Assembly (NCBI RefSeq): GCF_944801835.1
Contig: NZ_CALYLN010000002.1
Span: 62,001 to 126,000, forward strand
DNA from: Bartonella sp. B1099
Lineage (GTDB): Bacteria > Pseudomonadota > Alphaproteobacteria > Rhizobiales > Rhizobiaceae
Length of the DNA: 64,000 nucleotides
Reading direction: 5' to 3'
Below the pieces are notes generated by a model. The model saw only the letters and a program-made list of their open reading frames with translations, searched no databases and was not told the DNA's origin. The number at the start of each line of letters is the position of its first letter. The first letter of the stretch is position 1. Position numbers and translations under genes: made by a program. Positions 48,550 through 58,882 of this stretch are shown here, in pieces.

Positions 48550-49738
48550 AGGAATTCTGCTTACTGATCGTCAACGTCTAAGTTGGTTACGGTTATTGCG
48601 CAGTGAAAATATTGGAGCTGTTAGTTTTCGCAATCTCATTGATCATTATAAAACAGCAGAAAATGCTCTAGCAGCATTGCCAGAACTTATTAGAAAAGGG
48701 GGTGGTTCTGCATCTATTAAAATAGCAAGCTTAGAAGATGCAGAAAAAGAAATACAAGAAGCTGAAAGATTAGGTATTCGGTTTATCGGTATGGGAGAAC
48801 CAGATTATCCAGCTTTTCTGAAAGTTACAGAAGCCCCTCCGCCACTTATTGCCATCAAAGGTAATGTTTCAATTTTTCAAAAAACTTCGATTGGCATTAT
48901 AGGCTCTCGAAATGCTTCAGCTGCGGGAAAAAAGCTTACAGCTCAATTTGCGCATTGTCTCGGAGAAGCAGATTTTGTAATAATTTCTGGGCTCGCTCGT
49001 GGAATTGATAGCATTGCACATCAAGCAAGTTTAAAAACAGGAACTGTTGCAGTCATGGCTGGGGGAATTGATCATATCTATCCTCCTGAAAATAAAAAGT
49101 TGCATGAAGATATTATCGCCAACGGTGGAGCTATCATCAGTGAAATGCCCATCTCTTGGCAACCGCGTGCTATTGATTTTCCAAGAAGAAACCGTATTAT
49201 TGCAGCTCTATCACTTGGTCTCTTGGTTGTAGAGGCAGCCCTGCGTTCAGGGTCCTTAATTACCGCACGTCAAGCAGTTGAAATGGGACGGCTGATTTTT
49301 GCCATTCCCGGTTCTCCACTTGATCCAAGATCTGTTGGTACAAACAACCTCATCAAGGATGGAGCTCTCCTTACCACACATCCTTCTGACATCATCGAAA
49401 CACTTACGCCATTAATTTCACCGCGTCCCAATTCCCAACTCAATTTTTTTGAGGAACCATCCTCTTTACAACTTGAAAAGGAGAATTTTAATTCAGCAGA
49501 GGAAAAAAACTCTCACTCCTCTTTAACAGATGATGATGCAGCACGTGCAGCAGTTCTCTGTGCTCTTTCAACAACGCCAATCGACATAGATACACTCAGT
49601 ATCCACGCAGGTGTTCCGCTCCCAACTCTTTATCTCTTATTGGTAGAACTCGAGCTTGCTGGAAAGCTTATTCGACACTCTGGTGGTTGTGTGTCATTGT
49701 CGAATCTTGATCTTCCCCAAGAGCCTCAGCACTATTAA
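48506..49738 (+). CDS. dprA: DNA-processing protein DprA
   Basis: DprA loads RecA on incoming single-stranded DNA during natural transformation and is widespread even in non-transforming bacteria. The 410-residue product has an N-terminal helix-hairpin region, a Rossmann core with [32 protein letters not shown] and [20 protein letters not shown], and a C-terminal winged-helix-like tail. The GTG start at 48506 overlaps the plsY end by 44 bases, and a later start is possible. The stop region overlaps a short convergent frame on the other strand. Confidence 0.92.
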   Translation: MGKKVRLVRKTEINKGILLTDRQRLSWLRLLRSENIGAVSFRNLIDHYKTAENALAALPELIRKGGGSASIKIASLEDAEKEIQEAERLGIRFIGMGEPDYPAFLKVTEAPPPLIAIKGNVSIFQKTSIGIIGSRNASAAGKKLTAQFAHCLGEADFVIISGLARGIDSIAHQASLKTGTVAVMAGGIDHIYPPENKKLHEDIIANGGAIISEMPISWQPRAIDFPRRNRIIAALSLGLLVVEAALRSGSLITARQAVEMGRLIFAIPGSPLDPRSVGTNNLIKDGALLTTHPSDIIETLTPLISPRPNSQLNFFEEPSSLQLEKENFNSAEEKNSHSSLTDDDAARAAVLCALSTTPIDIDTLSIHAGVPLPTLYLLLVELELAGKLIRHSGGCVSLSNLDLPQEPQHY

Positions 49739-49874
49739 TAATGCTTTGCCCTTCTTTGGCAACCATATCCAAAAGCAATGCTAAAAGCGGACTATGCGCC
49801 TGACGCGCCATCTGATTCATTTGCTTTGACATGTCTGTAATATATTGGATAACTTTCAAATGATTTATAAACAT
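49668..49874 (-). CDS. Putative small helical protein, antisense to the dprA end
   Basis: The 68-residue frame has an AGAGG ribosome site and a coherent amphipathic composition ([35 protein letters not shown]). It overlaps the last 71 bases of dprA tail to tail, convergent with it. I do not recognise a family. Small rhizobial proteins of this type exist, but overlap with a coding strand can also create such frames by chance. Confidence 0.45.
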   Translation of the reverse strand: MFINHLKVIQYITDMSKQMNQMARQAHSPLLALLLDMVAKEGQSIINSAEALGEDQDSTMTHNHQSVE

Positions 49875-50140
49875 AATCCTCTATCCTTGAGCATTTCCCC
49901 TCCTACCTCTCAATAGACGTTATCTTAGTATTTCGCCGTATGTTTTTGTAATAACAGTGGAAAATAAATCGTGTAATTCTATATAGGGTGCACTTTAATA
50001 ATAACAATCACAAGTTGTACAATATTCATGTTTTTTATATGGCTAATATTTTTTTTATGTGTTCTTAAACAATTGCCATTAGCTATTCGCGTGAAAGGCG
50101 TTTATAAAAAAGTTTTTTATTTCAATATTCGGGTAAAATT

Positions 50141-52714
50141 ATGAATATCGTTATCGTTGAATCTCCAGCAAAAGCAAAAACAATTAATAAATATCTTGGG
50201 TCTCAATACAAAGTTGTCGCATCATTTGGACATGTTCGTGATTTGCCTGCAAAAGATGGCTCCGTTTTACCGGATCAAGATTTTTCAATGAAATGGGATA
50301 TAGATTCTGCGGCTGCTAAACGTTTAAATGAAATAGCAAAAGCCGTTAAAGAAGCTGATAGCCTTATCTTAGCAACAGACCCTGATCGTGAAGGGGAAGC
50401 TATTTCATGGCATATTCTGGATGTTCTTCATCAAAAAAAAGTTTTAAAAGATAAACCTATTAAAAGAGTTGTCTTCAATGCCATCACAAAAAAGTCTGTG
50501 CTTGATGCTATGAACAATCCACGTGATATCGATACATCACTGGTCGATGCTTATCTTGCACGTCGCGCTCTCGACTATCTTGTTGGTTTTACGCTTTCAC
50601 CTGTTTTATGGCGTAAACTCCCTGGTGCACGCTCTGCTGGGCGCGTTCAGTCGGTTGCTTTACGGATTATTTGTGACCGTGAATCAGAAATAGAGCATTT
50701 TATCAAAGAAGATTATTGGACCATTACAACACAGTTAAAAACCATCAGAAATGATCATTTCCAAGCAAGATTGACGATGTTTAATCAAAAGAAGATTGGC
50801 AAACTCGATATTCAATCTCAAGAACAAGCAGATCAAATTCGCCTTATGTTGGAGAAGTCCCAATATCACACACTCAGTGTTGAAGCAAAACCTACAAAAA
50901 GAAATCCTTTTCCTCCCTTTACAACCTCTACACTCCAACAAGCGGCTTCTTCAAAATTAGGCTTTTCAGCTTCTCGCACGATGCAAATTGCCCAAAAGCT
51001 TTATGAAGGGATTGAAATTAACGGTGAAATGGCGGGACTTATTACTTATATGCGTACCGATGGTGTGCAAATGGCCCCAGAAGCCATTGATACAGCAAGA
51101 AAAGTAATTCATGAATCTTTTGGAAAGGACTATGTTCCTGAAAAACCGCGTTTTTATTCAACAAAGGCGAAAAATGCACAGGAAGCACACGAGGCTATCC
51201 GTCCAACAGATTTTCAACGGTCCCCCAACCAAGTCCATCACTTTCTCGACAGTGATCAGGCAAAGCTCTATGAGCTGATATGGAAGCGCGCCATTGCCAG
51301 CCAAATGCGTTCTGCTGAAATTGAACGTACAACCGTTGAAATTGAAGCCCAGCAGGGAGACAACCGTGCAAATCTTCGTGCAACTGGATCTGTTGTTCGT
51401 TTTGACGGATTTATTTCCGTCTATACGGATCAACGAGACGAAGAAAATAATGAAGAAAATGAAACAACACGTTTACCACAAATAAACACGGGTGAAGCAC
51501 TTACAAAAGAAAAAGTTGAATCTGTACAACACACCACAGAGCCCCCTTCCCGTTATTCTGAAGCCTCATTAATTAAAAAGCTTGAAGAGTTAGGGATTGG
51601 TCGTCCTTCAACGTATGCCTCTACATTAGCAACATTGTGTGATCGTGGATATATTGTCATTGATAAGCGGAAGCTGATTCCTGATGCTAAAGGGCGTATT
51701 GTTACAGCCTTTCTTGAAAATTTCTTTAATCGCTATGTAGAATATGGTTTCACAGCAGATCTTGAAGAAAAGCTGGATCTTATCTCTGATGGCAAACTTT
51801 CTTGGAAAGACGTGTTGCGTGATTTTTGGGACGGATTTAATGCATCTATTAGCAATATCCAAGAACTGCGTATCGCCAATGTCCTTGATGTTTTAAATGT
51901 AACATTAGCACCTCTCGCCTTTCCTGAACGTGAAGACGGAAGTGATGTACGTTCCTGTCCTCTCTGTAAAGATGGTCAATTATCCTTAAAACTCGGTCGG
52001 TATGGTGCTTTTGTTGGCTGTTCCAATTATCCTGAATGTAAATACACACGCCAACTTGGGACAGAGACAGAAGAAGAAAATAAAGCTGTGCACAATGACG
52101 AACCCCTTATGCTTGGTATTGATCCTGAAACAGGAAAAGATATTTCTCTTCGCAATGGCCGTTTTGGTCCCTATATTCAACGAGGTGAAAGCAAAGAAGC
52201 CAAACGTGCAGGGCTACCAAAAGAATGGCGAGCAGAAAATATAACCCTTGAAAAAGCCTTGGCTTTACTCTCTCTTCCCCGTGAAATTGGCATTCATCCT
52301 GAAACTGGCAAAATGATCACGGCAACAATTGGACGCTATGGTCCCTACCTTAGTCATAATGGAAAATCTGCGCGCCTTCTTCATGCGGATGAAGTTTTTG
52401 ATATTGGTATCAATCGTGCTGTTACAGTATTGGCAGAACAACAAGAAAATAAAACCAAGCAAAGCAGAACAACATCTGCAGCATTGGCAACATTAGGGGA
52501 GCACCCCGAAGGAGGAACCGTCACTGTACGCAATGGACGTTATGGTCCTTATGTCAATTGGGGGAAAGTTAATGCAACATTGCCAAAAGATAAAGATCCC
52601 ATTAGTATAACCCTTTCAGAGGCATTAGAACTTATATCAGCTAAAGCATTGAGTAAAAAGACAACGTCAAAAAAGGCTTCTTCCAAAACAAAAGCAAAAA
52701 CAAAAGAGACATAA
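50141..52714 (+). CDS. topA: DNA topoisomerase I
   Basis: TopA relaxes negative supercoils through a transient 5'-phosphotyrosine bond. The 857-residue product starts with the Toprim motif VESPAKAKTINKYLG and DPDREGEA (about residues 90-97). The catalytic tyrosine is in GLITYMRTDGVQ (near residue 305). The first zinc-finger cluster is a four-cysteine CPLC...CSNYPECKY (about residues 607-630), followed by repeated RFGPYI/RYGPYL-type domains at 670-800. The C-terminal lysine-rich tail is common in alphaproteobacteria. It is followed three bases later by rnr. Confidence 0.96.
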   Translation: MNIVIVESPAKAKTINKYLGSQYKVVASFGHVRDLPAKDGSVLPDQDFSMKWDIDSAAAKRLNEIAKAVKEADSLILATDPDREGEAISWHILDVLHQKKVLKDKPIKRVVFNAITKKSVLDAMNNPRDIDTSLVDAYLARRALDYLVGFTLSPVLWRKLPGARSAGRVQSVALRIICDRESEIEHFIKEDYWTITTQLKTIRNDHFQARLTMFNQKKIGKLDIQSQEQADQIRLMLEKSQYHTLSVEAKPTKRNPFPPFTTSTLQQAASSKLGFSASRTMQIAQKLYEGIEINGEMAGLITYMRTDGVQMAPEAIDTARKVIHESFGKDYVPEKPRFYSTKAKNAQEAHEAIRPTDFQRSPNQVHHFLDSDQAKLYELIWKRAIASQMRSAEIERTTVEIEAQQGDNRANLRATGSVVRFDGFISVYTDQRDEENNEENETTRLPQINTGEALTKEKVESVQHTTEPPSRYSEASLIKKLEELGIGRPSTYASTLATLCDRGYIVIDKRKLIPDAKGRIVTAFLENFFNRYVEYGFTADLEEKLDLISDGKLSWKDVLRDFWDGFNASISNIQELRIANVLDVLNVTLAPLAFPEREDGSDVRSCPLCKDGQLSLKLGRYGAFVGCSNYPECKYTRQLGTETEEENKAVHNDEPLMLGIDPETGKDISLRNGRFGPYIQRGESKEAKRAGLPKEWRAENITLEKALALLSLPREIGIHPETGKMITATIGRYGPYLSHNGKSARLLHADEVFDIGINRAVTVLAEQQENKTKQSRTTSAALATLGEHPEGGTVTVRNGRYGPYVNWGKVNATLPKDKDPISITLSEALELISAKALSKKTTSKKASSKTKAKTKET

Positions 52715-52717
52715 AAT

Positions 52718-54988
52718 TTGGCTAAAGGTGAAAAAAACGTAAAATTCCTCTCCTCAGTCAGGGGAGGAAAATTACCCAATAGGCAAGAAATTCTTTCCTT
52801 TATTAATGAAAACCCTGATCGATCAAGTAAACGAGAAATAGCCAAAGCTTTTAATTTAAAAGGTGATTCTCGTATCTGGCTTAGAGATATATTACGTGCA
52901 TTAAAGGATCAAAATCTTATATCTAAACAGCACAAAAAAGCAATAAACAAAGGAAAATTATCCCCTGTTGCTTTGGTAAAAATTAGCGGTCGTGATAAAG
53001 ATGGTGGTTTTATTGCACACCCTCTTGAATGGGGAGATACGCCAAAACCCAATATTGAAATACACTCTTTCCGTCATATAAAGGGAGGGAACATTGGCGT
53101 TGGAGATCATGTTCTTGTAAAAATTTTTCGAAATAAAAATTCTCACGTCCCCTCTTATACGGGGCGAATTATTCGTAAAATTGATATATCCCTAAAGAGC
53201 ACATTGGGTGTTATCCGAAAATTGGAAAATAATCAATGGCGCCTTGATCCTATAGACCGCAAAACCAATGAGCTCATCGTTGAAATGTCTCCAGAAATAA
53301 AGGTTAAAACGGGTGATCTCGTTGAAGTTGAAATAAAAAAAAATACAGGTTATGGACTGAAAAGTGCGCAAATAAAAAATGTTTTAGGGCATATTAAGAG
53401 TGAGAAAACACTTTCAATGATTGCTCTTCTCTCAAAGGGGATTCCTTATATTTTTCCTGAAAGCGTTCTTGAGGAAGTTAAACACATCAAAACAGCCAAT
53501 ATGGATAATCGCGAAGATTGGCGACAATTACCATTTATTACGATTGATCCACCAGATGCAAAAGACCATGATGATGCAGTCTATGCAAGCAAGGATAAGG
53601 ACCCAACAAATAATGGTGGTTGGATTATTATTGTGGCCATTGCAGATGTTTCTTACTATATCAAAACAGGAAGTGCTTTAGATAAAGAAGCATTAAAACG
53701 TGGAAATTCTGTTTATTTTCCTGATACTGTTGTACCAATGCTGCCTGAACGCCTTTCTCATGATTTATGTTCTCTGCGAGAAGGAAAAGAAAGACCAGCT
53801 TTAGCCGTTCGTATGATTTTTGATGCAAACGGTAATAAACAAAAACATAGTTTTCATCGCATTATGATACGTGTAAGAGTCAAACTCTCCTATCAAGAAG
53901 TACAATTGGCAAGAAAAGGACATATCCATAAAAAAAATGCTTCCCTGCTTGAGAATATCTTGCAACCCTTATGGGAAGCTTATACATGCCTTAAAATCGC
54001 GCGAGATCGTCGACAGCCCCTAGAATTAGAAATAGCAGAAAAAAAGATTATTCTTGATCAAAATGGATGCATCCAAGATGTTGTGAGTGAAGAACATTTA
54101 GAAGCGCATCGTTTGATTGAAGAGTTTATGATACAAGCCAATATTGCAGCTTCTGAAACATTAAAAAAACATCATCAGTCCCTCATCTATCGTATTCATG
54201 ACAAACCCTCTCTTGCCAAACAAGAAATATTGCGAAATTTTCTTCAGAGTTTAGGAATATCCCTCTCAAAAAGTGCTGAATTAACATCAGCACGCCTTAA
54301 TAGAATTTTAGAAAAGGTCGCTTATACGGAACAACAAGAACTCGTCAATCAAGTTATATTGCGTTCACAATCACAAGCAGAATACAATCCTAAAAATAGT
54401 GGCCATTTTGGTTTGAATTTGCAGAACTATACACATTTTACATCACCAATTCGCCGTTATGCTGATCTCATTATTCATCGAGCACTCATTAAAGCTCTCA
54501 AACTAGGAAATGATCAATTAACGAATACACAAGAACAAAACCTTGCAGAAATTGCTACGCAAATTTCTTTATACGAGCGCCGTGCAATGATCGCTGAAAG
54601 AGAAACGAACGATCGGCTTGTTGCGCACTATTTAACGAATAAAATTGGACATGTTTTTACAGGACGCATTTCTGGAGTTACAAAAGCAGGCCTTTTTATC
54701 TCCCTTGATAAACTCAATACAGATGGTTTTGTCCATATTTCTACACTTAAAAATGATTATTATCATTTTGATGAAGCGCAACATGTTCTTATAGGGCAAC
54801 ATAGCCATAAAGGCTATCAGCTCAGTGATATTGTAGAAGTAAAACTTATAACAGTACAACCCTTTGCTGGTGCTTTAAGCTTTGAGCTTTTAACAGAGCC
54901 TCGTCCAATAAAATTTTCATCGACATCCTACCATAAAAACAAATTAAAAAAACAAAAGCGCCGTTTTTATGGAAAAAGAAAATATTAA
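52718..54988 (+). CDS. rnr: Ribonuclease R
   Basis: RNase R is a processive 3'-5' exoribonuclease that degrades structured RNA. The 756-residue product has an N-terminal winged-helix-like part (residues 20-80), cold-shock-like domains, and the RNB catalytic domain (about 265-600) with FITIDPPDAKDHDDAV carrying the metal-binding aspartates. A C-terminal S1 domain and a basic tail (KNKLKKQKRRFYGKRK) follow. It begins with TTG at 52718, three bases after topA. Being downstream of topA in one transcript is a conserved alphaproteobacterial order. Confidence 0.95.
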   Translation: MAKGEKNVKFLSSVRGGKLPNRQEILSFINENPDRSSKREIAKAFNLKGDSRIWLRDILRALKDQNLISKQHKKAINKGKLSPVALVKISGRDKDGGFIAHPLEWGDTPKPNIEIHSFRHIKGGNIGVGDHVLVKIFRNKNSHVPSYTGRIIRKIDISLKSTLGVIRKLENNQWRLDPIDRKTNELIVEMSPEIKVKTGDLVEVEIKKNTGYGLKSAQIKNVLGHIKSEKTLSMIALLSKGIPYIFPESVLEEVKHIKTANMDNREDWRQLPFITIDPPDAKDHDDAVYASKDKDPTNNGGWIIIVAIADVSYYIKTGSALDKEALKRGNSVYFPDTVVPMLPERLSHDLCSLREGKERPALAVRMIFDANGNKQKHSFHRIMIRVRVKLSYQEVQLARKGHIHKKNASLLENILQPLWEAYTCLKIARDRRQPLELEIAEKKIILDQNGCIQDVVSEEHLEAHRLIEEFMIQANIAASETLKKHHQSLIYRIHDKPSLAKQEILRNFLQSLGISLSKSAELTSARLNRILEKVAYTEQQELVNQVILRSQSQAEYNPKNSGHFGLNLQNYTHFTSPIRRYADLIIHRALIKALKLGNDQLTNTQEQNLAEIATQISLYERRAMIAERETNDRLVAHYLTNKIGHVFTGRISGVTKAGLFISLDKLNTDGFVHISTLKNDYYHFDEAQHVLIGQHSHKGYQLSDIVEVKLITVQPFAGALSFELLTEPRPIKFSSTSYHKNKLKKQKRRFYGKRKY

Positions 54989-55341
54989 TTAAACATAAAA
55001 TAATATTCCTTAAATTTTTATTATCGTCTTTTTTATTTTAAATGCTAAAAAGGCTTATTAAAAAATAATTAATATTTTAATTTTTCTTCAATATTTAATA
55101 ATAAATAAGATCATAATGATCTAAACAAAAATGTCTATAATATTGAGTATATATATATTATTTTATCTATACAATATGCTTTTTAGCATATAAGAGCATA
55201 TGTTTTAATTTATATTAAAAGTATTGCAGAGTTTTTATACTCAATGAAGTGAGAGAATCTGCAAAAATTGGTTTGATCTTTCTTTCATTTCAGCTCACCT
55301 TTTTGTTGTTTGGATAAACAAAAGTACCTTAAGCTATTCTC
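54989..55341. other. AT-rich intergenic region with a small hairpin
   Basis: The region contains a short perfect hairpin ATATGCT-TTTT-AGCATAT (55174-55191) without a T-run. No gene is supported. The MFS promoter probably lies in the right part. Confidence 0.45.
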
Positions 55342-56511
55342 ATGAAAAAATTTTTTGACTTTCAAAACAATTCTTTGCGTGCAATTATTGCCGCTATTGC
55401 AACTATTGGCACTGTTGGAACAGCACTGGCAATGGGAACACAACTTGTCTCTCTTCTTATGGCAGAGAAAGGACTTTCCAACAGTACGATCGGCTATAGT
55501 GGGACAGTTGGTGGAATCGCCACAATTATTGCAGCTATTTTTACGTCTCGAATTGCCTTATGTTTAGGCATCGCTCAAACAATATTGCTTATGATGGCGA
55601 TAGGATCTTTAAGTTTTTTAGGATTCTATTTTTTTGAATTCATATGGGTTTGGTTTATTTTAAAGTTTATATTACATTTCACGATGACAGTTATGTTTAT
55701 CCTATCAGAGTTTTGGATCAACAGTTATGCTCCCCCCAAAAAACGCGGTTTGATTCTTTCTATTTATGCTATTGTCTTAGGATTAGGGTTTGTGATAGGT
55801 CTGACACTGCTAGCAAAAGTGGGAACACAGGGATTTATTCCTTTTGCGGTTGGCTATAGCCTTATTATACTTGCTACTATACCAATTCTTGCAGCTTGGA
55901 AATTAAGTCCAAAATTTCAAAAAAATCAATATACGCCATTTTTCCGTTATCTTTTTCACATTCCAAGCGGGATGATGGCGGCCCTTGTTTACGGGGCCAT
56001 TCAAATGGGCACATTAACGCTTATAATCCCCTTTAGTTTATCCATTGGTTATCATGAGAATGAAGCAGCACACTTTATGGCAACCCTTGCACTCGGGAAT
56101 ATTTTTCTCTTAATTCCTATCAGCATGTTAAGCGACTACACCAAAGATAGGCGTTATCCGCTAATAGGTTGTGCTATCTTAGGTTTTGTGGGAACTTTTA
56201 TAGTACCATGGATTATTCAATATCTATGGATTCTGATGCTTGATCTATTTATTCTAGGTGGTGTATCAGCGAGCCTTTATACAATTGGTCTTGCACATCT
56301 AGGAGCACGTCTTACGGGAGAAGAACTTGCTGCTGCTAATTCTGCTTTTATTTTTTGCTATGGAATTGGTATGCTTATAGGACCAACCTTTATCGGAAAA
56401 TCCATGGATCTCTTTGATCTCTTTGGTTTTTCAATAGCCATGGCTGTTTTTTTTGGTTTATATGTCATTTTGGTATTTGTCCAACTTATGAGAAAATTAA
56501 TCAGCTCTTGA
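55342..56511 (+). CDS. MFS transporter (YcaD-like)
   Basis: The 389-residue protein has about 12 hydrophobic helices and the layout of the YcaD/COG0477 branch of the major facilitator superfamily. It begins with a gly-rich first helix (IIAAIATIGTVGTALAMGTQ) and has a basic loop in KKRGLILSIYAIVLGLGFVI and a later GARLTGEELAAANSAFIFCY segment. The substrate is unknown. A similar gene commonly sits between rnr and rpmG in rhizobial genomes. Confidence 0.86.
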   Translation: MKKFFDFQNNSLRAIIAAIATIGTVGTALAMGTQLVSLLMAEKGLSNSTIGYSGTVGGIATIIAAIFTSRIALCLGIAQTILLMMAIGSLSFLGFYFFEFIWVWFILKFILHFTMTVMFILSEFWINSYAPPKKRGLILSIYAIVLGLGFVIGLTLLAKVGTQGFIPFAVGYSLIILATIPILAAWKLSPKFQKNQYTPFFRYLFHIPSGMMAALVYGAIQMGTLTLIIPFSLSIGYHENEAAHFMATLALGNIFLLIPISMLSDYTKDRRYPLIGCAILGFVGTFIVPWIIQYLWILMLDLFILGGVSASLYTIGLAHLGARLTGEELAAANSAFIFCYGIGMLIGPTFIGKSMDLFDLFGFSIAMAVFFGLYVILVFVQLMRKLISS

Positions 56512-56615
56512 CTTTTTTGAGAACATCCGTACTGTTGCCGGGAAATTTGATGATGTCGGAAATACGTTCTGACAGCGATAATATTTTTTTTCAGTATAAA
56601 TAGGGTTTTTACATT

Positions 56616-56783
56616 ATGGCTAAAGCAGCAACCATTAAGATCAAGCTTTTATCAACTGCAGATACTGGTTTTTTCTATGTAACAAAGAAAAACAGCCGTA
56701 CCATGACAGATAAAATGAGTAAACGTAAATATGATCCAGTTGTAAAAAAGCACGTTGAATTTAAAGAAACAAAAATTAAATAA
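56616..56783 (+). CDS. rpmG: 50S ribosomal protein L33
   Basis: A 55-residue frame, [20 protein letters not shown] then [20 protein letters not shown], matches alphaproteobacterial ribosomal protein L33 in full. The zinc-binding cysteines of some L33 forms are absent, so this is the Cys-less type. It starts at ATG 56616 and stops at 56783. It follows the MFS gene by 104 bases and may have its own promoter. Confidence 0.95.
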   Translation: MAKAATIKIKLLSTADTGFFYVTKKNSRTMTDKMSKRKYDPVVKKHVEFKETKIK

Positions 56784-57123
56784 ATCAGCCAATCCTTATT
56801 GGTAGGTTTTATACTTCAAAAGAAATGTGAGATTATTGCTCTTCAAAGTTATTTTCTGAGGAGTGTTTTTTGTTTTTTTAATTTTATTTTAAAAACTGTA
56901 TAACTTTAAATTTGTTATGGTCTATACAGATTCAGCTAAGTTGATTTATTGTTTAAGTTTCTTACATATTATACTGCGCGCGTATTTGATTTTTGTAATA
57001 TCTAACAAAAATTTTATCATTAAAACGGAATGTTTTTTCGTTATGTGAATAAAATTTTTTGAAAGCATTATAAGCAATGCTCAATAGAATGCGTTATAAT
57101 GATAGTGACAGTTTCTTTATTTC
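56784..57123. other. Intergenic region after rpmG
   Basis: A short CCAAT/ATTGG inverted repeat lies just after rpmG but is a weak terminator candidate. No gene is seen. The right end is the leader of the thermonuclease-like gene. Confidence 0.35.
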
Positions 57124-57684
57124 ATGAAAAATTTTTTTTCCCATTTTAACCTAAGAATCTTAAAGAAAATTATTGGTTTTAGTATTTTTATCGCTGCTAG
57201 CATTCTTGTCATAATAGCAACTTATTTTAAGCCGACTCAACCGTTGACTCAAAAAGAAAGATTTTCTTCTAAAAATTCCATTGAAGGAAAGGCACTCATT
57301 ATGGATGGTGATTCCATCATGATTTCTTCCATTAAGATTCGACTGGTCGGCATTGATGCTCCTGAACTTCACCAATTTTGTGGAAAGAAAAATGCACGAT
57401 ACCCTTGTGGGTTTGAGGCAAAAAGATATTTAGAACAATTGGTCGAAAATCAAACTGTCACATGTTACTGGCATAAAACAGATAAATACCACCGTATCCT
57501 TGCAACATGTCAAACGCAACAAGTTCATAATATTAACGCAACGCTTGTACAGAATGGTTGGGCTGTAAGCTATTATGATTACCCCAAAGAAGAGCAAGAA
57601 GCCAGAAGAAAAAAAAGAGGAATATGGGCATCAAATTTTCAACGACCCAAAGAATGGCGCAAAGCACATCCTCGCACAGAATAA
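57124..57684 (+). CDS. Thermonuclease (SNase) family protein, membrane anchored or exported
   Basis: The 186-residue product has an N-terminal membrane segment (ILKKIIGFSIFIAASILVIIA) and a staphylococcal-nuclease-like domain (about residues 57-175). Family segments are DGDSIMISSIKIRLVGIDAP (calcium-binding Asp and catalytic Arg region), CGFEAKRYLEQLV and KTDKYHRILATC. The C-terminal ends with an Arg/Lys-rich WRKAHPR. It probably acts as an extracytoplasmic nuclease. It lies 27 bases before the uracil-DNA-glycosylase-like gene. Confidence 0.87.
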   Translation: MKNFFSHFNLRILKKIIGFSIFIAASILVIIATYFKPTQPLTQKERFSSKNSIEGKALIMDGDSIMISSIKIRLVGIDAPELHQFCGKKNARYPCGFEAKRYLEQLVENQTVTCYWHKTDKYHRILATCQTQQVHNINATLVQNGWAVSYYDYPKEEQEARRKKRGIWASNFQRPKEWRKAHPRTE

Positions 57685-57711
57685 AAAAGTATTTTTAAAT
57701 TTTATCGACCA

Positions 57712-58341
57712 ATGAAACAATGTAGCCCAATTATCAAACTTGAAAAAGAAATCTATTCCTGTCGGGTTTGTATCCAACAGCCACATTATTTCCCTCCTCT
57801 TCCTCATGAACCAAATCCCGTTGTTTATTTATCTCATACGGCTTCGATTGCAATCGCAGGACAAGCACCAGGATTGCGTGTTCATGAAACATCTATCCCT
57901 TTTAATGATCGCTCTGGAGAAAGATTACGTGATTGGCTTAATGTCACAGAAGAAGAATTTTATAATAGATCTCTCTTTGCAATTATTCCTATGGGATTTT
58001 GTTTTCCAGGTTATGACAAAAATAAAGCTGATTTGCCACCAAGACGTGAATGTAGAGAAATATGGCATGAAAAGATATTTCAAGCGATGCCTCAAATAAA
58101 GCTTGTTCTTGCTATTGGCAGTTATGCGCAAAAGTGGCATATTACAGAATTAAAACATAAAACTGTTTCAGCAACCGTTCGTGATTGGAGAAATATCCTT
58201 TCCATCTCTCAGCCTCGAGGCTATAATGTCATGCCTTTACCTCATCCATCATGGCGAAATACTTCTTGGTTACAGAAAAATCCATGGTTTAACGATGAGC
58301 TTATTGTATATCTGCGTCGTTTAGTGCGTAAATTTTTATAA
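57712..58341 (+). CDS. Uracil-DNA glycosylase-family protein
   Basis: This 209-residue protein has the uracil-DNA glycosylase superfamily pattern: IAIAGQAPGLRVHET, PFNDRSGERLRDWL and FAIIPMGFCFPGYDKNKADL. VLAIGSYAQKWHI and the late PLPHPSWRNTSWLQKNPWF (HPS motif) also fit. It is of the smaller COG1573-like type found in rhizobia. The exact substrate is not known, and no iron-sulfur cysteine cluster is evident. It follows the nuclease-like gene closely and precedes an Lrp-family gene. Confidence 0.85.
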   Translation: MKQCSPIIKLEKEIYSCRVCIQQPHYFPPLPHEPNPVVYLSHTASIAIAGQAPGLRVHETSIPFNDRSGERLRDWLNVTEEEFYNRSLFAIIPMGFCFPGYDKNKADLPPRRECREIWHEKIFQAMPQIKLVLAIGSYAQKWHITELKHKTVSATVRDWRNILSISQPRGYNVMPLPHPSWRNTSWLQKNPWFNDELIVYLRRLVRKFL

Positions 58342-58362
58342 ATTAAAATATTGAGAAAAAAT

Positions 58363-58851
58363 ATGGATCGTCTTGACCGAAAAATTTTACATCTTTTGCA
58401 GGAAAATGCGACACTTTCTGTCGCTGATATTGCTAAAAAAGTAGGACTTTCGACTACTCCTTGCTGGCGTAGAATTCAAAAACTTGAAGAAGATGGTGTT
58501 ATTCAGCGTCGCGTTGCCGTTCTTTCTCCAGAAAAAGTCAATGCGCACGTTACCGTTTTCGTTTCTATTCGTACAAATACCCATAGTCATGAATGGTTTA
58601 AGCGTTTTTCAAAAATTGTGCAAGAATTCCGTGAAGTCATTGAATTTTATCGAATGAGTGGGGATATTGACTATTTATTACGTGTTGTCGTTCCCGATAT
58701 TGAAGCGTATGATCTTTTTTATAAAAAATTAATTTCTAAAATTGATATCCGTGATGTTTCATCTTCTTTTGCAATGGAACAGATTAAATATACAACAGAA
58801 CTTCCACTTAATTATATTAAATTACACGAAAAAGCGAATGAACAAACTTAA
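58363..58851 (+). CDS. Lrp/AsnC family transcriptional regulator
   Basis: The 162-residue protein has an N-terminal winged helix (DRLDRKILHLLQENATLSVA, then KKVGLSTTPCWRRIQKLEED) and a C-terminal RAM/ACT-like ligand-binding domain (about residues 70-150, FVSIRTNTHSHEWF, YRMSGDIDYLLRVVVPDIEA). This is typical of amino-acid-responsive Lrp-type regulators. The ATG 58363 is preferred over TTG 58351 (gag ribosome site). Its target genes are not evident from this location; the adjacent cobT is convergent. Confidence 0.93.
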   Translation: MDRLDRKILHLLQENATLSVADIAKKVGLSTTPCWRRIQKLEEDGVIQRRVAVLSPEKVNAHVTVFVSIRTNTHSHEWFKRFSKIVQEFREVIEFYRMSGDIDYLLRVVVPDIEAYDLFYKKLISKIDIRDVSSSFAMEQIKYTTELPLNYIKLHEKANEQT

Positions 58852-58882
58852 AAGTTTTTTACATCCTTCTCATCATTCTTTT

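Noticed and set aside
55174-55191. Hairpin ATATGCT-TTTT-AGCATAT as rnr terminator
   Set aside because: It is AT-rich, lacks a T-run and is almost 200 bases after rnr. Stability would be low.
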